NCBI GenBank assembly: GCA_904501815.1
Contig: CAJGCN010000006.1
Coordinates: 1-23,555, forward strand
From: an uncultured Clostridia bacterium
Lineage (GTDB): Bacteria > Bacillota > Clostridia > Christensenellales > Borkfalkiaceae
DNA length: 23,555 nucleotides
Direction of reading: 5' to 3'
This document shows positions 1 to 6,252 of the stretch, piece by piece. How positions within the stretch are numbered: the first letter of the stretch is position 1; the number at the start of each line of letters is the position of its first letter. The notes beneath the pieces were generated by a model. It was not told the origin of the DNA, did no database searches, and saw nothing but the letters and a program-made list of their open reading frames with translations. Both the position numbers and the translations under genes were made by a program.

Positions 1-155
1 TCGCAATGACGGCGCGGAAAAGGCTTTGCCGTTGGCAAAATAGCAAGCTGAGCGCAATGACCGTTATCCCGTCATTGCGAAGGAGTGAAACGACTGTGGC
101 AATCTCTTTCGCCCAACGGGCGATTGTGCAATCAAAGATTGCAAGATAGCGCAAC
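1..155. repeat. Intergenic repeat, copy 1 (left end cut by window)
   Basis: Positions 70-155 match 3201-3287 closely over about 86 bases (shared core starts CGTCATTG and ends GATAGCGCAAC). Positions 1-20 also match the left part of the second copy (TCGCAATGAC followed by a GGCG/GGAAAA stretch). The unit holds TCGCAATGAC on one side and its inverse GTCATTGCGA on the other, so it can fold on itself. No open reading frame of interest lies inside. It looks like a non-coding, MITE-like or REP-like dispersed element; the family name is not known to me. Confidence 0.8.
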
Positions 156-182
156 CTATCGGTTGCTTAATTAAGTCCGATA

Positions 183-226
183 ATGCGGGGCGTTGCCCCT
201 GCGCCCCACAAGGGGCAATGCCCCTT
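183..226. repeat. GC-rich palindromic intergenic sequence
   Basis: Two near-identical short dyads follow each other: GGGGCGTTGCCCC (187-199) and GGGGCAATGCCCC (212-224), the latter embedded in the longer palindrome AAGGGGCAATGCCCCTT (210-226). It contrasts with the AT-richer flanks. It sits between the dispersed repeat and the rpsI terminator. I see no gene here; a short plus-strand reading frame across it is only a consequence of the GC-rich palindrome and runs antisense into rpsI. Confidence 0.6.
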
Positions 227-261
227 GACCCTTACAACGGGAGTTTCTGGACTTCCTGACC

Positions 262-295
262 AAAAGAAAAACACCCAACCAAGTGGGTGTTTTCG
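262..295 (-). terminator. Rho-independent terminator of rplM-rpsI
   Basis: On the minus strand, five bases after the rpsI stop codon, a 9-bp stem AAACACCCA / TGGGTGTTT (284-292 with 269-277) with a 6-base loop is followed by TTTCTTTT. This is a standard intrinsic terminator closing the two-gene ribosomal protein operon. Confidence 0.9.
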
Positions 296-300
296 AATTC

Positions 301-714
301 TTATCTCTTCGAGAACTGAGGTGCGCGACGCGCTTTCTTCAAGCCGTATTTCTTTCTTTCCTTTGCACGAGGGTCTCTCGTAAGGAAACCAGCCTTTTTA
401 AGCACGGGACGGCAACCTTCTTCTGCTTCTAATAACGCGCGAGCTACGCCAAGACGGATTGCGCCTGCTTGACCCGTGTAGCCACCGCCGACTACGTTTA
501 CGAAAATATCGTATTTGCCTTCTACTTCTACTGCTACAAGGGGTTGCTTTACGATATATTGCAACGTACCTTGAGGGAAATAGTCTTCAAACGCGCGGTC
601 GTTAATAACGATCGTGCCGTTGCCACCGGGAATTAAACGAACGCGGGCGATAGCTTTCTTTCTTCTGCCCGTGCCCCAGAATTGAAGCTTCTTTTTCAAA
701 TTTGCTTTTGCCAT
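301..714 (-). CDS. rpsI: 30S ribosomal protein S9
   Basis: Small-subunit ribosomal protein S9 (uS9), whose C-terminal tail reaches the P-site tRNA in the ribosome. The 137-residue length is typical for the bacterial family (about 130). The N-terminal region has the family pattern GTGRRKKAIARVRL, the middle carries VNVVGGGYTGQAGAIRLG, and the end reads KKYGLKKARRAPQFSKR with the universally conserved terminal SKR. The ATG start is preceded by AAGGAGAG at good distance. It follows rplM by 15 bases in the usual L13-S9 order, so both are read from the promoter near 1300 and stopped by the hairpin at 262-295. Nothing is unusual in the protein. Confidence 0.98.
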   Translation of the reverse strand: MAKANLKKKLQFWGTGRRKKAIARVRLIPGGNGTIVINDRAFEDYFPQGTLQYIVKQPLVAVEVEGKYDIFVNVVGGGYTGQAGAIRLGVARALLEAEEGCRPVLKKAGFLTRDPRAKERKKYGLKKARRAPQFSKR

Positions 715-729
715 AACTCAACTCTCTCC

Positions 730-1161
730 TTAATCAACTTTCAACACTTCGGGTTTTTGAGCCGCGTGGTTGTGTTCTGCGCCTTTGTAAACGCGGAGCT
801 TCTTGATCATTGCTCTGCCAAGACTGTTCTTAGGCAACATACCTTTTACCGCTTCGTATACCGCAAGGTCGCTCTTTTCCGCCATTAATTTCTTGTAGGG
901 GATTTCTTTCAAACCGCCGATATAACCGGTGTGGTATCTATAAAATTTATCTTCCAACTTCTTGCCCGTCAAAACGACCTTATCGGTGTTGATAACGATT
1001 ACGAAATCGCCCGTATCAACGTTGGGAGTAAAGATAGGCTTGTTCTTACCGCGAAGAACGGCTGCAACGCGGGTAGCAAGGCGACCAAGCGTTAATCCCG
1101 CCGCGTCAACCACGTACCACTTTCTTTCAACCGTTTCGGCGTGAGCCATATAGGTTTTCAT
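730..1161 (-). CDS. rplM: 50S ribosomal protein L13
   Basis: Large-subunit ribosomal protein L13 (uL13), an early assembly protein of the 50S particle. Its 143 residues fit the family (about 142-145). Recognisable stretches are WYVVDAAGLTLGRLAT near the N-terminus, GKNKPIFTPNVDTGDFVIVIN (residues about 38-58), the FYRYHTGYIGGLK segment, and GMLPKNSLGRAM with LRVYKGAEHNH near the end. The ATG is preceded by AAGGAGA. It is the first gene of the rplM-rpsI operon, with a 120-base structured leader and a strong promoter. The N-terminal MKTYMAHAETVERKW contains a second Met; the first is chosen because of the ribosome binding site. Confidence 0.98.
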   Translation of the reverse strand: MKTYMAHAETVERKWYVVDAAGLTLGRLATRVAAVLRGKNKPIFTPNVDTGDFVIVINTDKVVLTGKKLEDKFYRYHTGYIGGLKEIPYKKLMAEKSDLAVYEAVKGMLPKNSLGRAMIKKLRVYKGAEHNHAAQKPEVLKVD

Positions 1162-1213
1162 ACTATGTTCTCCTTCTTTTCGTGTATTACTGTTTTTGTT
1201 TTTGCAAAGATAG

Positions 1214-1277
1214 GTTTGCGCTGTGAAAACCGTTCAACTAACGGGGAAAAACGGGAAATTCAAAGGCTCACCGCAAC
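1214..1277 (-). promoter_or_regulatory. Structured 5' leader of rplM, probable L13 autoregulatory leader
   Basis: Just downstream of the predicted transcription start the minus-strand RNA can form a long stem between GUUGCGGUGA (1268-1277) and UCACAG-CGCAAAC (1214-1225), with an enclosed hairpin CCGUU-AGUUG-AACGG (1230-1244). Many Bacillota have an L13-binding mRNA leader in front of rplM (Rfam L13_leader). Position and overall two-helix design fit that class; the assignment to the family is my inference, since no covariance model was run. Expected role: L13 binds its own leader and lowers expression of rplM-rpsI. Confidence 0.55.
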
Positions 1278-1287
1278 TTGCCTTCTA

Positions 1288-1316
1288 ATTGTATTATGAA
1301 ACGAAATTTTAGTCAA
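1288..1316 (-). promoter_or_regulatory. Sigma-A promoter of rplM-rpsI
   Basis: Minus strand: -35 TTGACT (1311-1316), 17-bp spacer, -10 TACAAT (1288-1293). Predicted start near 1281. A-tract-rich DNA (about 1330-1373) lies upstream and may act as a distal UP-like element. The leader to the rplM ATG is about 120 bases. Confidence 0.85.
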
Positions 1317-1527
1317 GCTGTTTTGAGCCAAGTTTTTCAATTTTTTTTAAAATTTTTAAATTTTTTTTATTTTACGGGTTTTTACGGGTTTTTCGCGCTA
1401 TTCTACTAAGCAAAATCTCGGTTGCTATTTTCATTTTTACCTTTACTATATATAATATATAAGGACACTTTTGTCAAAATCCCTTTTCCTGCCAAGAAAA
1501 AATTTTTGCGCCTTACCCGTTTTTCAT
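1317..1527. other. AT-rich divergent intergenic region, no gene seen
   Basis: The 436 bases between rplM and fba hold two divergent promoters and, between them, long A/T tracts plus a short direct repeat (TTTACGGG twice, at 1373-1380 and 1383-1390). Short reading frames here have no ribosome binding site or recognisable protein; one merely runs into the fba start. Confidence 0.6.
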
Positions 1528-1556
1528 TTGCTTTTTTAAGAAAAATAGTCTATAAT
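1528..1556 (+). promoter_or_regulatory. Sigma-A promoter of fba
   Basis: -35 TTGCTT (1528-1533), 17-bp spacer, perfect -10 TATAAT (1551-1556). Predicted start near 1563, leaving a leader of about 35 bases with the ribosome binding site GGAGGA (1583-1588) ten bases before the fba ATG. Confidence 0.8.
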
Positions 1557-1597
1557 ATTCCCGTAAACAAAAATTTTAACCTTTGGAGGAATAAATT

Positions 1598-2536
1598 ATG
1601 CCCTTAGTGACAACTACCGAAATGTTTAAAAAAGCTTACGCGGGTAAGTACGCAATCGGCGCTTTTAACGTGAACAATATGGAAATGATCCAAGCTATCG
1701 TTGAAGCGGCGAACGAAGAAAAATCCCCCGTTATCCTGCAAGTTTCCGCTGGCGCAAGAAAATACGCTAACCCCGTATATTTGAAACATCTTGTACAAGC
1801 TGCCGTTGAAACCAACGATATTCCTATCGCTATGCACCTTGATCACGGCGCGGACTTTGAAATTTGTAAGGCTTCTATCGACGGCGGGTTCACGTCCGTT
1901 ATGATCGACGCTTCTTCTCATGCTTGGGAAGAAAATATCGCTATCACGAAAAAAGTCGTGGAATATGCGCACGATCACGGCGTTGTTGTAGAAGCGGAGC
2001 TTGGAAAGCTCGCAGGAATTGAAGACGACGTAAACGTCGACGCGGCTGACGCGCAATTTACGTCCCCCGACGAAGTAGAAGAATTTACGCAAAGAACGGG
2101 TATCGACTCGCTTGCTATCGCAATCGGAACGAGTCACGGCGCATATAAATTCAAGCCCGGTCAAGACCCTAAACTCCGTTTGGATATCTTAGAAGAAATC
2201 GGCAGAAGACTTCCCGGCTTCCCTATTGTTTTGCACGGCGCTTCTTCCGTCCCCCAAGACAAGGTTGCAATCGTAAACCAATTCGGCGGACACATGCCCG
2301 ACGCAATCGGTATTCCCGAATCCGAGCTTAGAAAAGCGGCGCAAATGGCGGTATGCAAAATCAATATCGACTCCGACCTTCGCGTAGCGTTCACGGCGGC
2401 AATCCGCAAGCATTTTGCGGAACAACCCGGACATTTCGACCCCCGTCAATACTTGACGGACGCGCGCGCGTTAATGAAAGAAATGGTTAAACACAAGATT
2501 GTAAACGTACTCGGCTCTGCCGGAAAAGCGTTTTAA
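1598..2536 (+). CDS. fba: Class II fructose-bisphosphate aldolase
   Basis: Zinc-dependent aldolase that reversibly splits fructose 1,6-bisphosphate into dihydroxyacetone phosphate and glyceraldehyde 3-phosphate in cytosolic glycolysis/gluconeogenesis. The 312-residue protein shows the class II landmarks: HLDHG (80-84, catalytic Asp82 and zinc ligand His83), VEAELG (131-136), GTSHGAYKF (177-185, His180) and VLHGASS (211-217, His213) for metal and phosphate binding. The ATG follows GGAGGA. It is a single-gene unit with its own promoter and terminator, divergent from rplM. The close relative tagatose-bisphosphate aldolase shares these motifs; a stand-alone gene with a strong promoter favours the glycolytic enzyme. 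Confidence 0.95.
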   Translation: MPLVTTTEMFKKAYAGKYAIGAFNVNNMEMIQAIVEAANEEKSPVILQVSAGARKYANPVYLKHLVQAAVETNDIPIAMHLDHGADFEICKASIDGGFTSVMIDASSHAWEENIAITKKVVEYAHDHGVVVEAELGKLAGIEDDVNVDAADAQFTSPDEVEEFTQRTGIDSLAIAIGTSHGAYKFKPGQDPKLRLDILEEIGRRLPGFPIVLHGASSVPQDKVAIVNQFGGHMPDAIGIPESELRKAAQMAVCKINIDSDLRVAFTAAIRKHFAEQPGHFDPRQYLTDARALMKEMVKHKIVNVLGSAGKAF

Positions 2537-2557
2537 TCGCTGAAAATAAAAAACTAT

Positions 2558-2592
2558 CCCCTGAAAGGCGAGCCTTTCAGGGGGTTTTCTTA
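2558..2592 (+). terminator. Rho-independent terminator of fba
   Basis: About 20 bases after the fba stop, a 12-base perfect inverted repeat CCCCTGAAAGGC (2558-2569) / GCCTTTCAGGGG (2572-2583) is followed by GTTTTCTT. It closes the single-gene fba unit. Confidence 0.92.
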
Positions 2593-2608
2593 TTATGAAC
2601 GAAAGAGA

Positions 2609-2809
2609 TTAGTCGATTTTTCCTACTAATTCATCAACCGTAATTTCAAAGAAATTAGATAATTGAATGAGTTGAGAAATAGACGGCTCAGAATATCCTG
2701 TTTCCCAATGAGAATTCGTTTTTGTCGAAATATTCAACTCGGTAGCGAGTTTTGTTTGACTAATTTGTTTTGCGTTTCGCAAAATTTTTAAATTCTCAGC
2801 AAAATTCAT
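2609..2809 (-). CDS. XRE-family helix-turn-helix transcriptional regulator
   Basis: A 66-residue protein that is essentially one Cro/C1-type helix-turn-helix domain: residues 5-60 hold LKILRNAKQISQTKLATELN (helices 1-2), the recognition stretch ISTKTNSHWETGYSEPS, and the typical tail ISQLIQLSNFFEITVDELVG. Such stand-alone domains usually dimerise and act as repressors. The ATG follows AAGGAGAA. It is transcribed divergently from a second XRE gene with two operator-like dyads in the 100-base gap, so it probably controls itself and its neighbour. The local DNA is much more AT-rich than the surrounding core genes, which suggests acquisition, for instance as a prophage or integrative-element remnant. 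The true target is unknown. Confidence 0.85.
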   Translation of the reverse strand: MNFAENLKILRNAKQISQTKLATELNISTKTNSHWETGYSEPSISQLIQLSNFFEITVDELVGKID

Positions 2810-2829
2810 AATAATTCTCCTTATTCTTA

Positions 2830-2838
2830 ATTATATCA
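2830..2838 (-). promoter_or_regulatory. Extended -10 promoter of the minus-strand XRE gene
   Basis: Minus strand TGATATAAT (TG one base before a perfect TATAAT, 2830-2835). The -35 region 17 bp upstream (CAAGTA, 2853-2858) is poor, as is common for extended -10 promoters. It overlaps the left operator dyad and its -35 region overlaps the -35 of the divergent promoter. Confidence 0.65.
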
Positions 2839-2877
2839 ATTTTTGAGATTTTTACTTGACATTCTCAAAAATTGAGA
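2834..2877. promoter_or_regulatory. Pair of operator-like dyads between divergent XRE genes
   Basis: O2 (2863-2877) is a perfect dyad TCTCAA-AAA-TTGAGA lying in the spacer of the plus-strand promoter. O1 (2834-2848) is TATCAA-TTT-TTGAGA, one mismatch from perfect, overlapping the -10 of the minus-strand promoter. Dyad centres are 29 bp apart. The two sites also form a 12-base inverted repeat with each other (2837-2848 and 2863-2874). XRE repressors normally bind such dyads; which of the two proteins binds here is inference. Confidence 0.7.
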
Positions 2878-2884
2878 GTATAAT
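2856..2884 (+). promoter_or_regulatory. Perfect consensus promoter of the plus-strand XRE gene
   Basis: -35 TTGACA (2856-2861), 17-bp spacer, -10 TATAAT (2879-2884). The spacer is filled by the O2 dyad, so a bound repressor would exclude RNA polymerase. Ribosome binding site AAAGGAG follows about 15 bases later. Confidence 0.88.
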
Positions 2885-2909
2885 ATAAATACAAAAGGAG
2901 TAAAGACAA

Positions 2910-3179
2910 ATGACGGATTATGAATTGATAGGGAATAATCTAAAAAGATTATTAGAAGAAAAGGGTTGGAGCGTAAAAATATTTTCCGAAAAATCAGGGT
3001 TATCGGAAAGAACGATACAAAATATTATAAAGGCTAAGTATAAGAAAATTCGTATACCTACTTTATATATTATATGCACGACTTTACAAACCACTATGAA
3101 AGAGCTTGCGGGGTTTTCATATAGAATAGATTGCCACACTTCGTTCGCAATGACAGGGGGTGGAAAACGTTCGCAATGA
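2910..3179 (+). CDS. Small XRE-like helix-turn-helix protein with repeat-derived C-terminus
   Basis: Residues 1-68 form a helix-turn-helix domain of the Cro/C1 type: IGNNLKRLLEEKGWSVKIFS, then SGLSERTIQNIIKAK as recognition region and IPTLYIICTTLQTTMKELAG. The ATG follows AAAGGAG and a perfect consensus promoter with an operator in its spacer. From about residue 73 (base 3128) the reading frame runs through the dispersed repeat, and the last 17 or so residues up to the stop at 3177-3179 are encoded by repeat DNA. The original 3' end may therefore have been replaced by the element. The DNA-binding part looks intact, so the protein may still work; a partly broken gene is the alternative. Confidence 0.75.
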   Translation: MTDYELIGNNLKRLLEEKGWSVKIFSEKSGLSERTIQNIIKAKYKKIRIPTLYIICTTLQTTMKELAGFSYRIDCHTSFAMTGGGKRSQ

Positions 3180-3287
3180 CAGGCGTGGAAAACTTCGTTT
3201 CGTCATTGTGAAGGAGCGTAAGCGACTGCGACAATCTATTTCGCCAAACAGGCGATTATGCAATCAGAGATTGCAAGATAGCGCAAC
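3128..3287. repeat. Intergenic repeat, copy 2, MITE-like with inverted ends
   Basis: The left end (3128-3154, starts AGATTGCCACAC and ends CGCAATGAC) is approximately inverted at 3202-3237 (starts GTCATTGTG and ends GACAATCT). Inside, a 26-base unit is tandemly duplicated (3144-3169 and 3170-3195). Positions 3201-3287 match copy 1 at 70-155. No transposase gene is present, so any movement would need help in trans. The element's left part supplies the 3' end of the upstream XRE gene. Confidence 0.8.
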
Positions 3288-3318
3288 TTGGGCATATATT
3301 TTCGAAGAATAAGTAAAT

Positions 3319-3350
3319 ATCCCTTTGAGCGACTTGCCCAAAGGGATTTT
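3319..3350. terminator. Probable bidirectional terminator after the feo operon
   Basis: A 9-bp stem ATCCCTTTG (3319-3327) / CAAAGGGAT (3339-3347) lies just after the phosphatase stop on the minus strand. On the plus strand it is followed by TTTTGGTTT, on the minus strand by ATTTACTT, so the U-tract is better in the plus direction. It may serve both the feo operon and the plus-strand XRE gene. Confidence 0.65.
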
Positions 3351-3353
3351 GGT

Positions 3354-3812
3354 TTATAAAGTTTCTAATAATTTCTCGCAACCGCGCAAAATATCCCGAT
3401 ACGCTTCTTCAAAATTCCGCGTATACCAAGGGTCGGCAACGTCACCGTCTTCGCCTAAAAGCGAAAGCAATTTTTTGCATTTCTTGCCGTTGCGTTCGCC
3501 TAAAATACTTTTCGCGCGACGGACGTTGCTCCCGTCCATACATAAAAAGAGTTCGTAATATTCCCCGTCCTTTGCCGTTAAAAGCCTTGCGCGCTTGCCT
3601 GCGCATGAAATACCTTTTTCTGCAAGCAACGCTTTGACGGGCGGATACACGGGATTGCCTATCCCGCCCCAAATTTCTTCATCGGAAACGGCGCAAGAAG
3701 CAATTTGAAACTCCTTTGCCCTGCCTGCTTTTTCCGCCAAATCTTTCATCACTAATTCCGCCATCGGGGAACGGCAGATATTGCCGTGACACACGAACAT
3801 AATTTTACGCAT
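3354..3812 (-). CDS. Low molecular weight protein-tyrosine-phosphatase family protein
   Basis: Cytosolic cysteine phosphatase of the LMW-PTP/arsenate reductase superfamily. The active-site loop at the N-terminus is CHGNICRS (Cys8 nucleophile, Arg14, Ser15), and the general acid is Asp127 in the loop DPWYT. With both elements and a 152-residue length, dephosphorylation of phosphotyrosine (or small phosphoesters) is more likely than arsenate reduction. The ATG is preceded by AAGGAG and overlaps by 8 bases the end of the FeoB-associated Cys-rich gene, so it is translationally coupled to the iron uptake operon as its last gene. The link to iron transport is not obvious; it could be simple co-transcription. 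Physiological substrate unknown. Confidence 0.93.
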   Translation of the reverse strand: MRKIMFVCHGNICRSPMAELVMKDLAEKAGRAKEFQIASCAVSDEEIWGGIGNPVYPPVKALLAEKGISCAGKRARLLTAKDGEYYELFLCMDGSNVRRAKSILGERNGKKCKKLLSLLGEDGDVADPWYTRNFEEAYRDILRGCEKLLETL

Positions 3813-3981
3813 CTTCTTCTCCTTGCGAAGCTTCGTCTTTTTTTCTGTCGCAACCGCAACACCCGGCGCAATCCCCGCAAGAACAGCCCGTTTCCCCGCG
3901 TTTACGCTTTAAATAACTATTCACCGCAACGCCGACGACGATTGCCACCGCGCCTACGCCGATTAAAATACTGATAATCAT
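3805..3981 (-). CDS. FeoB-associated Cys-rich membrane protein
   Basis: A 58-residue protein: an N-terminal hydrophobic helix (residues about 2-22, IISILIGVGAVAIVVGVAV), a short basic stretch SYLKRKR, then a cysteine cluster CSCGDCAGCCGC (Cys33, 35, 38, 41, 42, 44) and an acidic tail. This architecture is that of the small FeoB-associated proteins often encoded after feoB in Bacillota; their role is not well established, possibly metal handling at the membrane or partnering FeoB as FeoC does elsewhere. It begins 21 bases after the feoB stop with AAAGGAG ahead of the ATG, and its end overlaps the phosphatase start. Identification rests on position, size and Cys pattern. Confidence 0.88.
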   Translation of the reverse strand: MIISILIGVGAVAIVVGVAVNSYLKRKRGETGCSCGDCAGCCGCDRKKDEASQGEEDA

Positions 3982-4002
3982 TTCCGCTCCTTTGAAAGCC
4001 CG

Positions 4003-6252
4003 TTAGGCTTTTTTCGATATTTTTTTATTCCAAAGCCGAATAGCAAACCCGACGGCTATCGCGACCGCCACCCAGATAAACGCCGTCCACCACCAAGAAA
4101 GTACGGTGTAGGCAAGCGCAGACGTCGTATACGACGCGACCACCCAAAAGGCAACCGTCCAACGGAATTTTCCTTTTTGTATTTCCCCTTTCGCCGCTGC
4201 AACCGCCGCAAAACAGGGTATCGTCGTCATATTGAAAATAATAAAGGAAACTAAGCCCTGCCAAGTGATACCCGTGCCAACGACCATTTTCATTACTTCC
4301 GTCGCGCCTTCTACGGAAAGCTCGGGCGCAAGCACGCCCGCAAACACCGCCGCAAGCGTACCGAACGTGGCGATTACTTCTTCTTTGGCAATCAAGCCCG
4401 TTGCCGCCGCCACGACGAACACCCAGCCGAAAGAATTTAACTGACTGCCAAACCCAAGCGGAGTAAATACGGGTTGCAACAACTGTCCGACGGATGCCAA
4501 AATGGAATTTTCAATCTCGACCATCTGCCAGTTCCAACCGAAATTAGACAAAAACCAAACGAGTACGGTAGACGCTAAAATAATCGTAAACACCTTTTCG
4601 ATATAGTGTTTCGTTTTATCCCATAAGTGAATCATCAAGCCTTTACCGCTCGGCGTATGATAAGGCGGAAGCTCCATAATAAACGGCGCAACTTCCCCCC
4701 GTTGGGTGGTCGAGCGCATGAGTAAAATGCTCACGACCGCAAGCAACATGCCCACTACGTACATAGAAAAGCTAATCAAACTACCGTCGCCAAGCCCCGT
4801 GATATGCGCAACCGCACCCGCAACCCCCACTAAAATAGGCAATTTCGCCCCGCAAGAAAAGAAAGGTATGGTGCGAATCGTCAGCGTACGCTCCCGTTCG
4901 TCTGCGAGCGTACGGGTGTTGACCATTGCGGGAATAGAACAGCCAAAGCCCATAATCATAGGAATAAACGCCCTGCCTGAAACCCCGAAACGACGAAAAA
5001 TTCTGTCAAGTATAAACGCTACGCGCGCCATGTAGCCCGAATCTTCCAAAATGGAAAGCAATAACAGTAGCATAACGATTTGCGGAACGAAACTGAGTAC
5101 CCCGCCAAGACCGCCGAGTATACCGTCTTGAATAAGTCCGATAGCCCAATCTGCCGCGCCGAGAGCTTCCACGCCCGCCACAATCCAACCAAAGACGGTG
5201 GACGTGAGTAAATCCATTAGATTAAATAAAATCATACCCGGCGAAAAGATTACGCCGTCGTATACGCAAGCTAATAGCGAAGTGCCGAAATTTTCCGAAA
5301 AACCAAGCTCTTCTAAGGTCGAAAATCCAAAAATACTACCGAGCCATAAAAGGTCTTCCGAGAAGGTCAGGTGGAAAATCCCGAACAAAATCACGAGAAA
5401 AATGGGAATTCCTGCCCATTTATGCGTTAAAATTTTATCCGCTTTATCCGATTTGGAATGTTTTAATCCTTTATTCTTTTTCACGAGTAAAGGGGAATAA
5501 TGTTTCGTGATATATTTATATCTTGCGTCGGCTACGAGCGCTTCAAAGTCCGCGCCGAACAATTCGTCTTTAAACACCCCTTTAAACTCTTCCACCATTT
5601 TAAAAGCGGTCGGGTGCATTTGAACTTCTATCTCGTCACATTCCACTAATTTCACCGCGTGAAACAAGGGATTTTCTACCCCTGCCCCCGACAAAGCAAT
5701 CCGCACGTCCCCGATAAGGTGGGTTAAAGTACACTCGTCTAACACCGTCTTGCCCTTTCTGCCTTGCCCGCTCACTTCTTGCGCTCGGCGCATCAGTTCG
5801 TCAAGCCCTTCCCCTTTGAGCGCGGAAATGCGCACGACGGGTACGCCCAAACGCTTTTCGAGCTCTTTCTCGTCGATAGTATCCCCCTGCTTTTGCATAA
5901 GGTCCATCATATTCAGCGCAATGACGACGGGTACGTCGATTTCCATAATCTGCGTGGTTAAATATAAGTTTCTTTCCAAATTCGTGACGTCTACGATATC
6001 AATCACGCAATCGGGTTTTTCGTCGAGTATGTAGTTTCTGGAAATGACTTCTTCGGGCGTATACGGCGAGAGCGAATAAATACCAGGCAAATCCACGATA
6101 GAAATGGGGTCTTCCCCTTTTTTATACGTGCCTTCCCGTTTATCCACCGTCACGCCTGGCCAGTTGCCAACGTGCGCCGTAGAACCCGTCAGGCAATTAA
6201 AAAGCGTTGTTTTTCCGCAATTCGGATTGCCCGCTAACGCATACCGTTTCAT
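4003..6252 (-). CDS. feoB: Ferrous iron transport protein B
   Basis: Fe(II) transporter of the cytoplasmic membrane. The N-terminal GTPase domain is complete: G1 GNPNCGKTT (8-16), G2 Thr35 in GVTV, G3 DLPG (54-57), G4 NMMD (114-117) and G5 SALKG (143-147). A linker/GDI-like region follows to about residue 265, then the membrane part with two Gate regions. Conserved cysteines proposed to line the path are visible in GFGCSIPAM (Cys438) and PFFSCGAKLP (Cys467). Length (749) is somewhat longer than E. coli-type averages but normal for Bacillota. The ATG overlaps the feoA stop by four bases (ATGA), which implies coupling. It is probably induced under iron limitation through the dyads upstream of feoA. 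Confidence 0.98.
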   Translation of the reverse strand: MKRYALAGNPNCGKTTLFNCLTGSTAHVGNWPGVTVDKREGTYKKGEDPISIVDLPGIYSLSPYTPEEVISRNYILDEKPDCVIDIVDVTNLERNLYLTTQIMEIDVPVVIALNMMDLMQKQGDTIDEKELEKRLGVPVVRISALKGEGLDELMRRAQEVSGQGRKGKTVLDECTLTHLIGDVRIALSGAGVENPLFHAVKLVECDEIEVQMHPTAFKMVEEFKGVFKDELFGADFEALVADARYKYITKHYSPLLVKKNKGLKHSKSDKADKILTHKWAGIPIFLVILFGIFHLTFSEDLLWLGSIFGFSTLEELGFSENFGTSLLACVYDGVIFSPGMILFNLMDLLTSTVFGWIVAGVEALGAADWAIGLIQDGILGGLGGVLSFVPQIVMLLLLLSILEDSGYMARVAFILDRIFRRFGVSGRAFIPMIMGFGCSIPAMVNTRTLADERERTLTIRTIPFFSCGAKLPILVGVAGAVAHITGLGDGSLISFSMYVVGMLLAVVSILLMRSTTQRGEVAPFIMELPPYHTPSGKGLMIHLWDKTKHYIEKVFTIILASTVLVWFLSNFGWNWQMVEIENSILASVGQLLQPVFTPLGFGSQLNSFGWVFVVAAATGLIAKEEVIATFGTLAAVFAGVLAPELSVEGATEVMKMVVGTGITWQGLVSFIIFNMTTIPCFAAVAAAKGEIQKGKFRWTVAFWVVASYTTSALAYTVLSWWWTAFIWVAVAIAVGFAIRLWNKKISKKA

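Noticed and set aside
1604..2164. Minus-strand reading frame of 186 codons inside fba
   Set aside because: Shadow of the aldolase gene, whose active-site motifs are clear on the plus strand.
2609..3179. Toxin-antitoxin system
   Set aside because: Both proteins look like DNA-binding domains only; neither shows a recognisable toxin fold.
3144..3195. CRISPR-like tandem repeat
   Set aside because: Only two directly adjacent 26-base units without spacers; they belong to the dispersed repeat and no cas gene is present.
3354..3812. Arsenate reductase ArsC
   Set aside because: The DPWYT acid loop and lack of the extra catalytic cysteine pair of thioredoxin-linked ArsC favour a phosphatase; no ars genes are near.
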